Below are positions 1 to 5,842 of a DNA stretch of 13,469 bases, one piece after another. Numbering within the stretch: position 1 is the first letter of the stretch; each line of letters opens with the position of its first letter. The notes under the pieces are model-generated. The model was not told the origin of the DNA and searched no databases. It saw only the letters and a program-made list of their open reading frames with translations. The stretch is from JBOFCS01 sp051646185 (lineage in GTDB: Bacteria > Actinomycetota > Actinomycetes > Mycobacteriales > Mycobacteriaceae), in the NCBI GenBank assembly GCA_051646185.1, contig JBOFCS010000041.1, forward strand, positions 1 through 13,469. Direction: 5' to 3'. The position numbers and the translations under genes were made by a program.

Positions 1-1
1 G

Positions 2-568
2 TCGCTGTTAGATCCGATTCGGCTGCGAAGAATCCTTGAACGAATGTTTGATAGCGCAGAGTTTTTGTCTCCGTTTGGTATTCGCTCGTTATCGGCAGCA
101 ACGAAAAATGCTGTGACTGAATATATTAACGGTGATAGCGCTTCGATTGAGTATGAACCTGGGGAGTCGCGCACCGGAATGTTTGGTGGAAATTCCAACT
201 GGCGCGGCCCAATTTGGTTTCCCGTTAATGTTTTACTTGCCGATAAGTTGCGCACTTATGGTCGCTATTTTGGTGATTCTTTCACTATCGAGATACCCAC
301 TGGATCAGGTAAGCAGCACACTTTGGTGGAGGCCGCTGACGTTATAGACAATGGATTGACAGCGTTATTTCGTCCGGTGGCGGGGAAGCGACCTGCTGAT
401 GGTGCGCGTATCGAATCTAGTGATAACCCGTTGTGGAGTCAGCACCCAACCTTTAGCGAGTATTTTGATGGTGACACTGGTGAGGGCTTGGGGGCCAGTC
501 ATCAGACAGGATGGACGGCCCTGGTTGCCCATTTGCTTAATCCCCGCTTACCGCCAGATCCGAAGTGA
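2..568 (+). CDS. GH63/MGH1-like glycoside hydrolase, C-terminal fragment (5' end outside window)
   Basis: The frame is open from base 2, so the gene begins outside the window; 188 codons are visible before the TGA at 566-568. An internal ATG at 44 is not credited as the start because the upstream codons continue the same protein. The fragment resembles the C-terminal (alpha/alpha)6-barrel of GH63 and related glucosidase/mannosylglycerate-hydrolase proteins. Visible signatures are GNSNWRGPIWFPVN (about residues 61-74 of the fragment) and GEGLGASHQTGWTALVA near the end. By family analogy with E. coli YgjK, the Glu of the SEYFDGDTG segment (codon 458-460) is a candidate catalytic base; that is inference. 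Such enzymes hydrolyse alpha-glucosides or related sugars, but the substrate cannot be read here. No signal peptide can be judged without the N-terminus. It is followed by an 84-base gap and then dapB, and is probably a separate transcription unit. Confidence 0.8.
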   Translation, partial: SLLDPIRLRRILERMFDSAEFLSPFGIRSLSAATKNAVTEYINGDSASIEYEPGESRTGMFGGNSNWRGPIWFPVNVLLADKLRTYGRYFGDSFTIEIPTGSGKQHTLVEAADVIDNGLTALFRPVAGKRPADGARIESSDNPLWSQHPTFSEYFDGDTGEGLGASHQTGWTALVAHLLNPRLPPDPK

Positions 569-582
569 ACTCGTGCATGGTG

Positions 583-612
583 TTGAAGCTTGGGTGCCCC
601 GCTGGGTAGTCT
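583..612 (+). promoter_or_regulatory. candidate promoter for dapB
   Basis: TTGAAG (583-588) and TAGTCT (607-612) are separated by 18 bases, a plausible sigma-A type -35/-10 pair in the short gap before dapB. A start near 619 would give a leader of about 34 bases that carries the ribosome binding site. This is pattern matching only; TTGAAG matches TTGACA at four of six positions. Confidence 0.35.
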
Positions 613-633
613 TAGTACGCGGCGATAGTTATT

Positions 634-641
634 AAGGAAGG
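634..641 (+). promoter_or_regulatory. ribosome binding site of dapB
   Basis: AAGGAAGG is a strong purine-rich Shine-Dalgarno match. It ends 11 bases before the ATG at 653, slightly longer than usual, and supports that start. It contrasts with several genes in the window that have no such site. Confidence 0.6.
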
Positions 642-652
642 TTGAGTACACA

Positions 653-1414
653 ATGGCAACAACTACGACCCCGATTCGGGTGGGCGTTCTGGGTTCTCAA
701 GGCAAAGTCGGGCAAGCGATTTGTGCTGCAGTTGTAGACAGTACCGACTTGGAGTTATCTGCTACCGTTGATCAGGGTGATGCGCTTAGTGCTTTTATCG
801 ACTCAGATACCCAGGTGGTTGTTGACTTCACTCACCCTGATGTGGTGATGAATAATCTAAAGTTTTTGATAGAAAACGGTATTCATGCGGTTGTGGGGAC
901 TACTGGCTTTGATCAGGCGCGCCTGGAATTAGTCCAGCAATGGTTGACAACAGCCCCGGAGGTCGGCGTGCTTATTGCACCTAATTTTGCCATTGGTGCG
1001 GTGCTGTCCATGCGGTTTGCTCAGCAAGCTGCTCGTTTTTTCGATTCGGTTGAAGTCATTGAATTACATCACCCGCACAAGGCGGATGCGCCCTCTGGTA
1101 CTGCTTACCGCACCGCTGCGTTAATTGCGCAGGCTCGGGCGGCTGCAGGTGTTGGACCTAGCCCTGATGCCACCTCTACTGAACGCGATGGCGCACGTGG
1201 CGCTGAGGTAGATGGGGTGCGTGTGCATTCGGTGCGGCTTGCTGGACTGGTTGCTCACCAGGAAGTGCTTTTTGGCACTCAAGGGGAAACCTTGACCATT
1301 CGACATGATTCGATTGACCGCAATTCCTTTGCGCCAGGGGTGCTTTTAGGTGTTCGGCAGATCGCTTCTCGTCCAGGGTTGACTGTTGGTCTCGACCCAC
1401 TACTAGACCTATGA
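653..1414 (+). CDS. dapB: 4-hydroxy-tetrahydrodipicolinate reductase
   Basis: 253 aa. DapB reduces 4-hydroxy-tetrahydrodipicolinate to tetrahydrodipicolinate with NAD(P)H, the step after DapA in the cytoplasmic DAP/lysine pathway that supplies peptidoglycan and protein. The N-terminal Rossmann fold has the dinucleotide loop GSQGKVG (residues 14-20). VVGTTGF (80-86) and APNFAIGAV (109-117) are the conserved cofactor and hinge segments. The family signature ELHHPHKADAPSGTA (137-151) holds the catalytic His pair 139/140 and Lys143. The sequence closely resembles, from memory, M. tuberculosis DapB (245 aa), with a few extra N-terminal residues (a run of Thr after Met-Ala). The start at 653 is supported by the purine-rich site at 634-641. 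The stop overlaps the next ATG by four bases (ATGA, 1411-1414), so the two are translationally coupled. Confidence 0.97.
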   Translation: MATTTTPIRVGVLGSQGKVGQAICAAVVDSTDLELSATVDQGDALSAFIDSDTQVVVDFTHPDVVMNNLKFLIENGIHAVVGTTGFDQARLELVQQWLTTAPEVGVLIAPNFAIGAVLSMRFAQQAARFFDSVEVIELHHPHKADAPSGTAYRTAALIAQARAAAGVGPSPDATSTERDGARGAEVDGVRVHSVRLAGLVAHQEVLFGTQGETLTIRHDSIDRNSFAPGVLLGVRQIASRPGLTVGLDPLLDL

Positions 1415-1887
1415 AACTGGGTCAAGGCCGGGTGCCGCTGCTGATTATTGGTGTTTGCCTGGCCCTGGTGTTTTATTTTGTTTTGCTTGGGCGCCAAGGT
1501 ATCTATTTAATCCAGGCGGGTGGGGTGGTTCCGGTGTGTTTGGGGATTGCCGTGCTTGCCTTGCCGTTATTGGGGCTTTGGGTTTTGGTGACAACTGTGC
1601 AAGCAGGTTTTGCTCATCAGAATCTGGCTCGACTTATTGCTGCCCAAGATTTAGAATTAGACGTAAGTCATTTACCAACAATGCCTTCCGGTCGAGTGCA
1701 ACGAGAAGCTGCTGATCAACTTTTTGCTCAGGTAAAGTCAGAATGGGAAGCAGATCCAGATAATTGGCGGCATTCTTATCGACTGGCTCGGGCTTATGAT
1801 TTTGCTGGAGACCGCAGTCGAGCCCGAGAGACAATGCGCAGAGCGGTAATGCTGGAACGAGCTGAGCGGATCGCCGGTAATGGCTAA
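1411..1887 (+). CDS. two-helix membrane protein with TPR-like C-terminus (Rv2772c-like)
   Basis: 158 aa, function unknown. Two hydrophobic segments are visible (about residues 8-27 and 37-63). A soluble tail follows whose last part (about 110-152, with WRHSYRLARAYDFAGDRSRA) looks like one tetratricopeptide-type helical hairpin. Size, membrane pattern and position directly after dapB match M. tuberculosis Rv2772c, a conserved membrane protein of similar length; this match is from memory. The ATG overlaps the dapB stop (ATGA) and its own stop lies inside the next gene, so dapB, this gene and the flavodoxin-like gene are very likely one operon. The tail presumably faces the cytoplasm and could bind a partner, but no enzymatic motif is visible. 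A role tied to DapB or the cell wall would be inference from context only. Confidence 0.8.
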   Translation: MKLGQGRVPLLIIGVCLALVFYFVLLGRQGIYLIQAGGVVPVCLGIAVLALPLLGLWVLVTTVQAGFAHQNLARLIAAQDLELDVSHLPTMPSGRVQREAADQLFAQVKSEWEADPDNWRHSYRLARAYDFAGDRSRARETMRRAVMLERAERIAGNG

Positions 1888-2335
1888 ACTTTTGGTGGTG
1901 CATCACACCCCTTCTCCACACTGTCAGGAGATGTTTGAGGCGGTCATCAGCGGTGCGACTGCACCCGAGATCGAGGGCATCGAGGTTGTTCGGAGACCAG
2001 CACTATCAGTGTCAGCGAGCGACTTTCTCGAGGCAGACGGGTATTTGTGCGGTAGCCCGGTGAACCTCGGCTATCTTAGCGGCGCACTTAAACATGCGTT
2101 TGATGTCAGTTATTACCAAATTCTTGATTCGACGATTGGCCGTCCGTTTGGGTTGTACCTCCACGGAAATGAGGGCAGCGAAGGGGCGGTGCGGGCGATG
2201 GATTCGATCACCACGGGTCTTCGGTGGGTGAAGGCCGCAGATGAAGTCATCGTATCCGGCAAACCGTCCAAGAGCGATCTTGAAGCGTGCTGGGAACTGG
2301 GCGCGACCGTCGCCGCCGGGCTGATGGATGGATAG
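1880..2335 (+). CDS. flavodoxin-fold / NAD(P)H-dependent FMN reductase-like protein (Rv2771c-like)
   Basis: 151 aa. It begins with a beta strand and a phosphate-binding-type loop, LLVVHHTPSPH (residues 4-14). Next comes the family segment ADGYLCGSPVNLGYLSGALK (51-70), typical of flavodoxin-like NADPH:FMN oxidoreductases, then LYLHGNEGSEGA (91-102). FMN binding is therefore likely, but the redox partner and substrate are unknown. Position and sequence match, from memory, M. tuberculosis Rv2771c. The start overlaps the previous gene by eight bases (1880-1887), so it is probably co-transcribed with dapB. Its composition is odd: bases 1921-2340 are about 58% G+C by hand count and GC3 is about 62%, against about 46-50% in neighbouring stretches, with many C-ending codons. 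That could mean replacement by a copy from a higher-GC relative. Confidence 0.82.
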   Translation: MAKLLVVHHTPSPHCQEMFEAVISGATAPEIEGIEVVRRPALSVSASDFLEADGYLCGSPVNLGYLSGALKHAFDVSYYQILDSTIGRPFGLYLHGNEGSEGAVRAMDSITTGLRWVKAADEVIVSGKPSKSDLEACWELGATVAAGLMDG

Positions 2336-2391
2336 CGCGGTCCGGGACTGCTACAGGTTGGGTGCCTTTAGTCATGGCAATTGGCGATTAT

Positions 2392-2471
2392 GGCGGAGTG
2401 GAAGCCAGGTTCAAGGCATTAAGGTAAGTTACCGCTAGCTAACTCTTCCATCCATTCCGCCGGATCCTGGC
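2392..2471. repeat. interleaved inverted repeats in the gap before the DUF937 gene
   Basis: GGCGGAGTGGAAG (2392-2404) pairs with CTTCCATCCATTCCGCC (2445-2461); ten consecutive pairs form, including one G:U, followed by a bulge and five more. Its loop holds a small hairpin, AGTTA (2427-2431) with TAACT (2440-2444). GCCAGG (2404-2409) also matches CCTGGC (2466-2471), which crosses the first stem, so the two can form alternatives or a pseudoknot. No T-run follows, so this is not a standard terminator. It lies just upstream of the ATG at 2492, which has no strong ribosome binding site. A regulatory leader is possible; function unknown. Confidence 0.4.
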
Positions 2472-2491
2472 GGTCACACGAAAGCGGCCCT

Positions 2492-3079
2492 ATGTCTGCC
2501 ATTGACGAAATACTGAACCAACTCCCAGTTGATCAGATTGCTGATCGCCTTGGGGTAGATGCAAGCACTGCTGAATCTGCAGTTCGGCAGGCTTTGCCAG
2601 CTTTACTTGGCGGCTTGCAAGCCAACGCTCAAGATGAAGCTGGTGCAGCTTCGCTGGCCAGCGCGTTGCAGAACCACGATGGGTCACTACTTGATGGTGG
2701 CGTCGATGTGGATCAGGTAGATACCGCTGACGGTGAGAAAATTGTTACCAACGTTTTTGGTGACAACACTAATCAGGTCATTAGTGCGCTTGGGGGTGCT
2801 GGCGGTTCCGATAATAGTGGGTTAGTGGCAAAGCTGCTGCCCATTCTTGCCCCAATTGTGCTTGCCTATATTTCGAAGAAATTCACTCAGCAAGGTTCAG
2901 CCACGGAATCAGCTAGCTCTGGTGGCGGCCTTGGTGATCTTCTTGGCGGGTTGCTAGGTGGTCAGAGTTCAGGGGGTGGGCTAGGCGGATTACTTGGCAG
3001 TGTTTTATCAGGTTCGGGTGGTTCATCAGGAGGTTTGGGGGATCTTCTTGGCGGGTTGCTTGGCGGCGGAAAGAAATAG
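2492..3079 (+). CDS. DUF937 domain protein with Gly/Leu-rich tail
   Basis: 195 aa, function unknown. The N-terminal part has the look of the DUF937 (YidB-related) family: an amphipathic start (SAIDEILNQLPVDQIADRLG), ALPALLGGLQANA (residues 34-46) and a later hydrophobic segment LLPILAPIVLAYI (about 116-128). From about residue 145 the protein is low-complexity Gly/Ser/Leu with GGLGDLLGGLLGG occurring twice, 35 residues apart, encoded by an identical 20-base direct repeat (2936-2955 and 3041-3060). No signal peptide is obvious. The ribosome binding site is weak (GAAAG about eight bases upstream). It stands alone between the dapB operon and thyA. Proteins of this family are widespread in actinobacteria without a settled role, so the family call is firmer than any function. 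Confidence 0.75.
   Translation: MSAIDEILNQLPVDQIADRLGVDASTAESAVRQALPALLGGLQANAQDEAGAASLASALQNHDGSLLDGGVDVDQVDTADGEKIVTNVFGDNTNQVISALGGAGGSDNSGLVAKLLPILAPIVLAYISKKFTQQGSATESASSGGGLGDLLGGLLGGQSSGGGLGGLLGSVLSGSGGSSGGLGDLLGGLLGGGKK
2936..3060 (+). repeat. 20-base direct repeat in the DUF937 gene
   Basis: Bases 2936-2955 and 3041-3060 are identical and in frame (offset 105 bases, 35 codons). They encode the repeated DLLGGLL core of the tail. The near-repeat extends further with synonymous changes. It probably arose by internal duplication and could allow slippage or recombination to change tail length. Confidence 0.8.
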
Positions 3080-3090
3080 TTGAAACACCA

Positions 3091-3151
3091 GGTACGGCCA
3101 CCAAACAAAGTCTTGGCAAGTTTTGCCTTAGACTAGTGGGGTGGCCGTGCC
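3091..3151. promoter_or_regulatory. nested inverted repeats spanning the thyA start
   Basis: GGTACGGCCACC (3091-3102) pairs with GGTGGCCGTGCC (3140-3151): 12 pairs, one of them G:U. Inside are AGTCT (3109-3113) with AGACT (3130-3134), and GGCAA (3115-3119) with TTGCC (3123-3127) around a three-base loop. The right arm includes the GTG start of thyA. In a readthrough transcript from upstream the structure would hide that start and could also act as a terminator, although no T-run follows. If thyA mRNA begins at the GTG itself, the repeat would instead flank the promoter in DNA. The role is inference. Confidence 0.5.
3129..3134 (+). promoter_or_regulatory. candidate -10 element for leaderless thyA mRNA
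   Basis: TAGACT ends six bases before the GTG at 3141, the spacing expected if transcription begins at the start codon. No purine-rich ribosome binding site is placed well for this GTG. A -35 at normal spacing is not clear; TTGGCA (3113-3118) is only 10 bases upstream, too close. Confidence 0.4.
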
Positions 3152-3953
3152 AACAAACCTATTAACCCCATATGAAGATTTGCTGCGTCTGGTCCTTGCA
3201 GAGGGCACCGTAAAATCTGATCGAACTGGAACCGGCACAAGAAGCATCTTTGGGCATCAGCTTCGGTATGACCTTAGTGAGGGTTTCCCGCTGATCACTA
3301 CCAAGCGGGTACACCTTAAGTCCATTGTTTATGAGTTGCTGTGGTTTTTGCGTGGCGATTCCAATGTGCGCTGGTTGCAGGAGCGTGGCGTGAGCATTTG
3401 GGATGAATGGGCTTCGCCCGAGGGGGAACTGGGTCCTGTTTATGGAGTTCAGTGGCGTTCTTGGCCAACACCTTCTGGAGAACATATCGACCAGATTTCG
3501 GCTGCGCTTGAATTGCTCAAGACTGATCCGGATTCCCGGAGAAATATCGTTTCAGCGTGGAATGTGGGGGAGATACCTCAGATGGCTTTGCCGCCCTGTC
3601 ATGCTTTTTTTCAGTTTTACGTGGCTGAAGGGAAACTTTCTTGTCAGCTTTACCAGCGCAGTGCTGACTTATTTCTTGGTGTGCCTTTTAATATTGCCAG
3701 TTATGCGCTTCTTACCCATATGATGGCAGCTCAGGCTGGCCTTGAGGTGGGTGAGTTCATCTGGACTGGCGGGGATTGTCATATTTACGATAACCATGTA
3801 GACCAGGTTGCAGAACAACTGTCACGTAAGCCTTACCCTTACCCTAAACTAGTTTTAGCGCGGCGTAATTCAATTTTTGATTACGAGTTTGAGGATATCG
3901 AAATACAGGGCTACCAGTATCATCCGGCGATTAAGGCGCCGGTGGCAGTATGA
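3141..3953 (+). CDS. thyA: thymidylate synthase (folate-dependent, ThyA)
   Basis: 270 aa. ThyA methylates dUMP to dTMP using 5,10-methylene-THF, releasing dihydrofolate; it is a cytoplasmic homodimer. The protein aligns throughout with E. coli ThyA (264 aa), offset by seven. The catalytic Cys153 lies in PPCHAFFQFYV, the Arg pair that reaches dUMP across the dimer is in DPDSRRN (Arg133/134), and the dUMP Asn184 is in PFNIASY. DRTGTGT and the C-terminal APVAV are intact. It looks even closer to M. tuberculosis ThyA, whose start corresponds to the Leu-Thr-Pro-Tyr stretch here. GTG 3141 is preferred because TAGACT lies six bases upstream; GTG 3147 is an alternative two codons in. The stop overlaps the dfrA ATG (ATGA, 3950-3953), so its product dihydrofolate is recycled by a co-translated enzyme. 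Confidence 0.97.
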   Translation: MAVPTNLLTPYEDLLRLVLAEGTVKSDRTGTGTRSIFGHQLRYDLSEGFPLITTKRVHLKSIVYELLWFLRGDSNVRWLQERGVSIWDEWASPEGELGPVYGVQWRSWPTPSGEHIDQISAALELLKTDPDSRRNIVSAWNVGEIPQMALPPCHAFFQFYVAEGKLSCQLYQRSADLFLGVPFNIASYALLTHMMAAQAGLEVGEFIWTGGDCHIYDNHVDQVAEQLSRKPYPYPKLVLARRNSIFDYEFEDIEIQGYQYHPAIKAPVAV

Positions 3954-4450
3954 GTGATGTTGGCTTAATTTGGGCGCAGAATCGCGCGAGAATTATTGGG
4001 GCACAAGGTACTATCCCGTGGCATGTGAAAGAAGACCTTGCGCATTTTCGTGCCATAACTCTAGGTAGCGCGGTGATTATGGGGCGTAAAACCTGGGATT
4101 CTTTGCCGGAGCAATTTAGGCCATTGCCGGGGCGAAAAAACCTGGTGATTACTCGGGCGCAGGATTGGGCTGCGCGGGGAGCAACTGCACACCACAGCAT
4201 TGAGTCAGCCTTAGCGCAGTGTTCTGGTGAGCCAGTCTGGGTTATTGGTGGCGGCGAGATATATGGTGCTGCTTTACCTTTTGCTGATGTTTGTGCAGTG
4301 ACTGAAGTTGATTTTGAGTTACCCAGTCTTGATGGCCAGGTCACTTATGCGCCCGAGCTTACTGAACCTTGGCATGTTACTGAGGTGGGTTCTTGGCAAG
4401 TGTCAGAATCGGGATTACGGTATCGTTTCTGTACCTATCAGAAGTCCTGA
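3950..4450 (+). CDS. dfrA: dihydrofolate reductase
   Basis: 166 aa, a normal length for bacterial DHFR. It reduces dihydrofolate to tetrahydrofolate with NADPH and is the trimethoprim target. Visible features are VGLIWAQN at the N-terminus, GTIPWHVKEDLAHF (residues 20-33) with Trp24 and the active-site acid Asp29 (equivalent to M. tuberculosis Asp27), VIMGRKTWDSLP for NADPH binding, LPGRKNLVITR, and VWVIGGGEIY with AVTEVD in the C-terminal half. It is coupled to thyA by a four-base overlap, matching the metabolic coupling: ThyA is the main producer of dihydrofolate. In M. tuberculosis dfrA also follows thyA directly. No key residue is missing. Confidence 0.97.
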   Translation: MSDVGLIWAQNRARIIGAQGTIPWHVKEDLAHFRAITLGSAVIMGRKTWDSLPEQFRPLPGRKNLVITRAQDWAARGATAHHSIESALAQCSGEPVWVIGGGEIYGAALPFADVCAVTEVDFELPSLDGQVTYAPELTEPWHVTEVGSWQVSESGLRYRFCTYQKS

Positions 4451-4473
4451 TAGAAAAGAACTGGGGTCGACGA

Positions 4474-5730
4474 ATGGCATTGAGTAGTCAGAGCTTTTCT
4501 CTCGTCGAAGCTCGCGGTATTTCTCTTGCTGCTCAAGGGTTTCTGGAGAAGCCGAGTAAGGGGAAAGTTACCCGTAAGCACCTTAAAAAGGTATTAACGC
4601 AAACACAATTACTACAAATTGATTCGGTTTCCGTTGCGGTGAGAGCGCACTATGCTCCAGTATTTAGTCGTTTAGGTGGGTACGATCGGGGGTTGCTTGA
4701 TGTTGCTGTGTGGTCACATTCGCTAAAACAACCCCGGTTGCTCACTGAGTACTGGGTGCATGAAGCTGCGATGATCCCCATCGAGGATTGGCCATTACTG
4801 CGTTGGCGGATGGAGCAATTCGCTGAAGGGCATAAGTCATGGACTGCTCGAGTGTTAGCTCAGCATAAGGTTTTAGCGAATGATGTTGTGGCGGTACTCG
4901 CTGAATATGGGCCACTGTCCGCGGGTGAAATTGAGGTGCAATTGGAGCTAGCTAGCGCTTCTCAGAAGGGGGCGTGGTGGAACCGTAGTGACACCAAAGT
5001 TGTTGCCGAGGCTCTTTTTGCCGTAGGCACGTTAGGCACAGCTTTTCGTAGCAATTTCGCTCGAAAGTATGACCTTATCGAGCGAATAGTTCCGAAGGAA
5101 ATCGGGGCAGTGCAGATTGATACTGATGATGCGATTCGGCAACTAATCCGTAATGCCGCGCAAGCCCAAGGTATTGCTACTGAGCCTGATCTTAGAGATT
5201 ACTACCGACTTTCGGCTGTTCAATCAAAGAAGGCAATTCGTGAATTAGTGGATAGTGGTGAACTTACTGTCTGCCAAGTTCAGGATTGGCAGACCCCGGC
5301 GTATATGTTATCAACAGCTACATCAGTATGCCCGGATTACACCGAACTCGACCTCGCTGCTTTGTTATGTCCTTTTGACCCTCTTATTTTCTTTAGACCA
5401 AGAACGGAAAGGCTTTTCAACTTTCATTATCGTTTAGAAATTTATACGCCTGAGCCAAAACGGAAGTATGGCTATTATGTTTGGCCTTTTTTGCTTAACG
5501 GGGAACTGGTGGCGAGGGTGGATATTAAAGCTGATCGTGCGGCGGGGGTGCTGCGTGTACCTGGCGCTTTCATAGAACCTGGGCAGGTTTCTGCTCGGGT
5601 TGCGCAGGCGCTGGCCACGTCATTGGTTCAGATGGCAGCGTGGCTGGAATTGGATCGAGTGGAGCTCGGGGCTCGAGGAGATTTGATAAAGCCATTACAG
5701 CGGCTTGGCAGTGCCCACCTTCGGGTGTAG
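4474..5730 (+). CDS. AlkX/YcaQ-type winged-helix DNA glycosylase
   Basis: 418 aa from the ATG at 4474. An in-frame upstream ATG at 4393 lies inside dfrA and adds 27 residues that do not look like the family, so 4474 is preferred; it leaves a 23-base gap. The HTH_42/YcaQ family includes E. coli AlkX (YcaQ), which excises alkylated bases and unhooks interstrand crosslinks, and Streptomyces AlkZ. The catalytic segment is LLQIDSVSVAVRAHY, with a QID triplet (Gln48-Ile49-Asp50); this is the Q-x-D form of AlkX rather than the Q-x-Q form of AlkZ. EYWVHEAAMIP and the C-terminal YTPEPKRKYGYYVWPFLL with RVDIKADR are family hallmarks. The gene lies between dfrA and thyX, probably in the thyA-dfrA transcript. 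The target lesion is inferred from the family. Confidence 0.88.
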   Translation: MALSSQSFSLVEARGISLAAQGFLEKPSKGKVTRKHLKKVLTQTQLLQIDSVSVAVRAHYAPVFSRLGGYDRGLLDVAVWSHSLKQPRLLTEYWVHEAAMIPIEDWPLLRWRMEQFAEGHKSWTARVLAQHKVLANDVVAVLAEYGPLSAGEIEVQLELASASQKGAWWNRSDTKVVAEALFAVGTLGTAFRSNFARKYDLIERIVPKEIGAVQIDTDDAIRQLIRNAAQAQGIATEPDLRDYYRLSAVQSKKAIRELVDSGELTVCQVQDWQTPAYMLSTATSVCPDYTELDLAALLCPFDPLIFFRPRTERLFNFHYRLEIYTPEPKRKYGYYVWPFLLNGELVARVDIKADRAAGVLRVPGAFIEPGQVSARVAQALATSLVQMAAWLELDRVELGARGDLIKPLQRLGSAHLRV

Positions 5731-5765
5731 GTGTGATTCGGCCATCAGCTATGCCCACACCCGAA
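5720..5765. terminator. inverted repeat at the end of the glycosylase gene
   Basis: TTCGGGTGT (5720-5728, the last codons of the glycosylase gene) is perfectly complementary to ACACCCGAA (5757-5765) across a 28-base loop. It could end the thyA-dfrA-glycosylase transcript before thyX, but no T-run follows and the loop is long, so the call is tentative. Confidence 0.3.
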
Positions 5766-5832
5766 TTACTGTGCAGAACAGATAGGGTGAAGTGCTGGCG
5801 AATATTATCTGGTTGCTATTTGATCACTGTTC

Positions 5833-5838
5833 AAGGAG
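5833..5838 (+). promoter_or_regulatory. ribosome binding site deciding the thyX start
   Basis: AAGGAG sits four bases before the GTG at 5843. It fixes that start in preference to the in-frame GTGs at 5792 and 5855. A possible -10 hexamer, TATTAT (5803-5808), lies upstream without a clear -35. Confidence 0.7.
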
Positions 5839-5842
5839 TGTT

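Noticed and set aside
1634..1921. Minus-strand open frame opposite the membrane protein gene
   Set aside because: It has no domain and overlaps two genes whose overlaps form a consistent plus-strand operon.
3931..4344. Minus-strand open frame of 137 codons opposite dfrA
   Set aside because: It is a shadow of a well-supported DHFR gene, with no family features.
4393..4473. Upstream ATG extending the glycosylase by 27 residues into dfrA
   Set aside because: The added residues overlap dfrA by 58 bases and show no family similarity; the ATG at 4474 begins where homologues begin.
5792..5842. Upstream GTG extending ThyX by 17 residues
   Set aside because: AAGGAG at 5833-5838 and the 250-residue length support GTG 5843.
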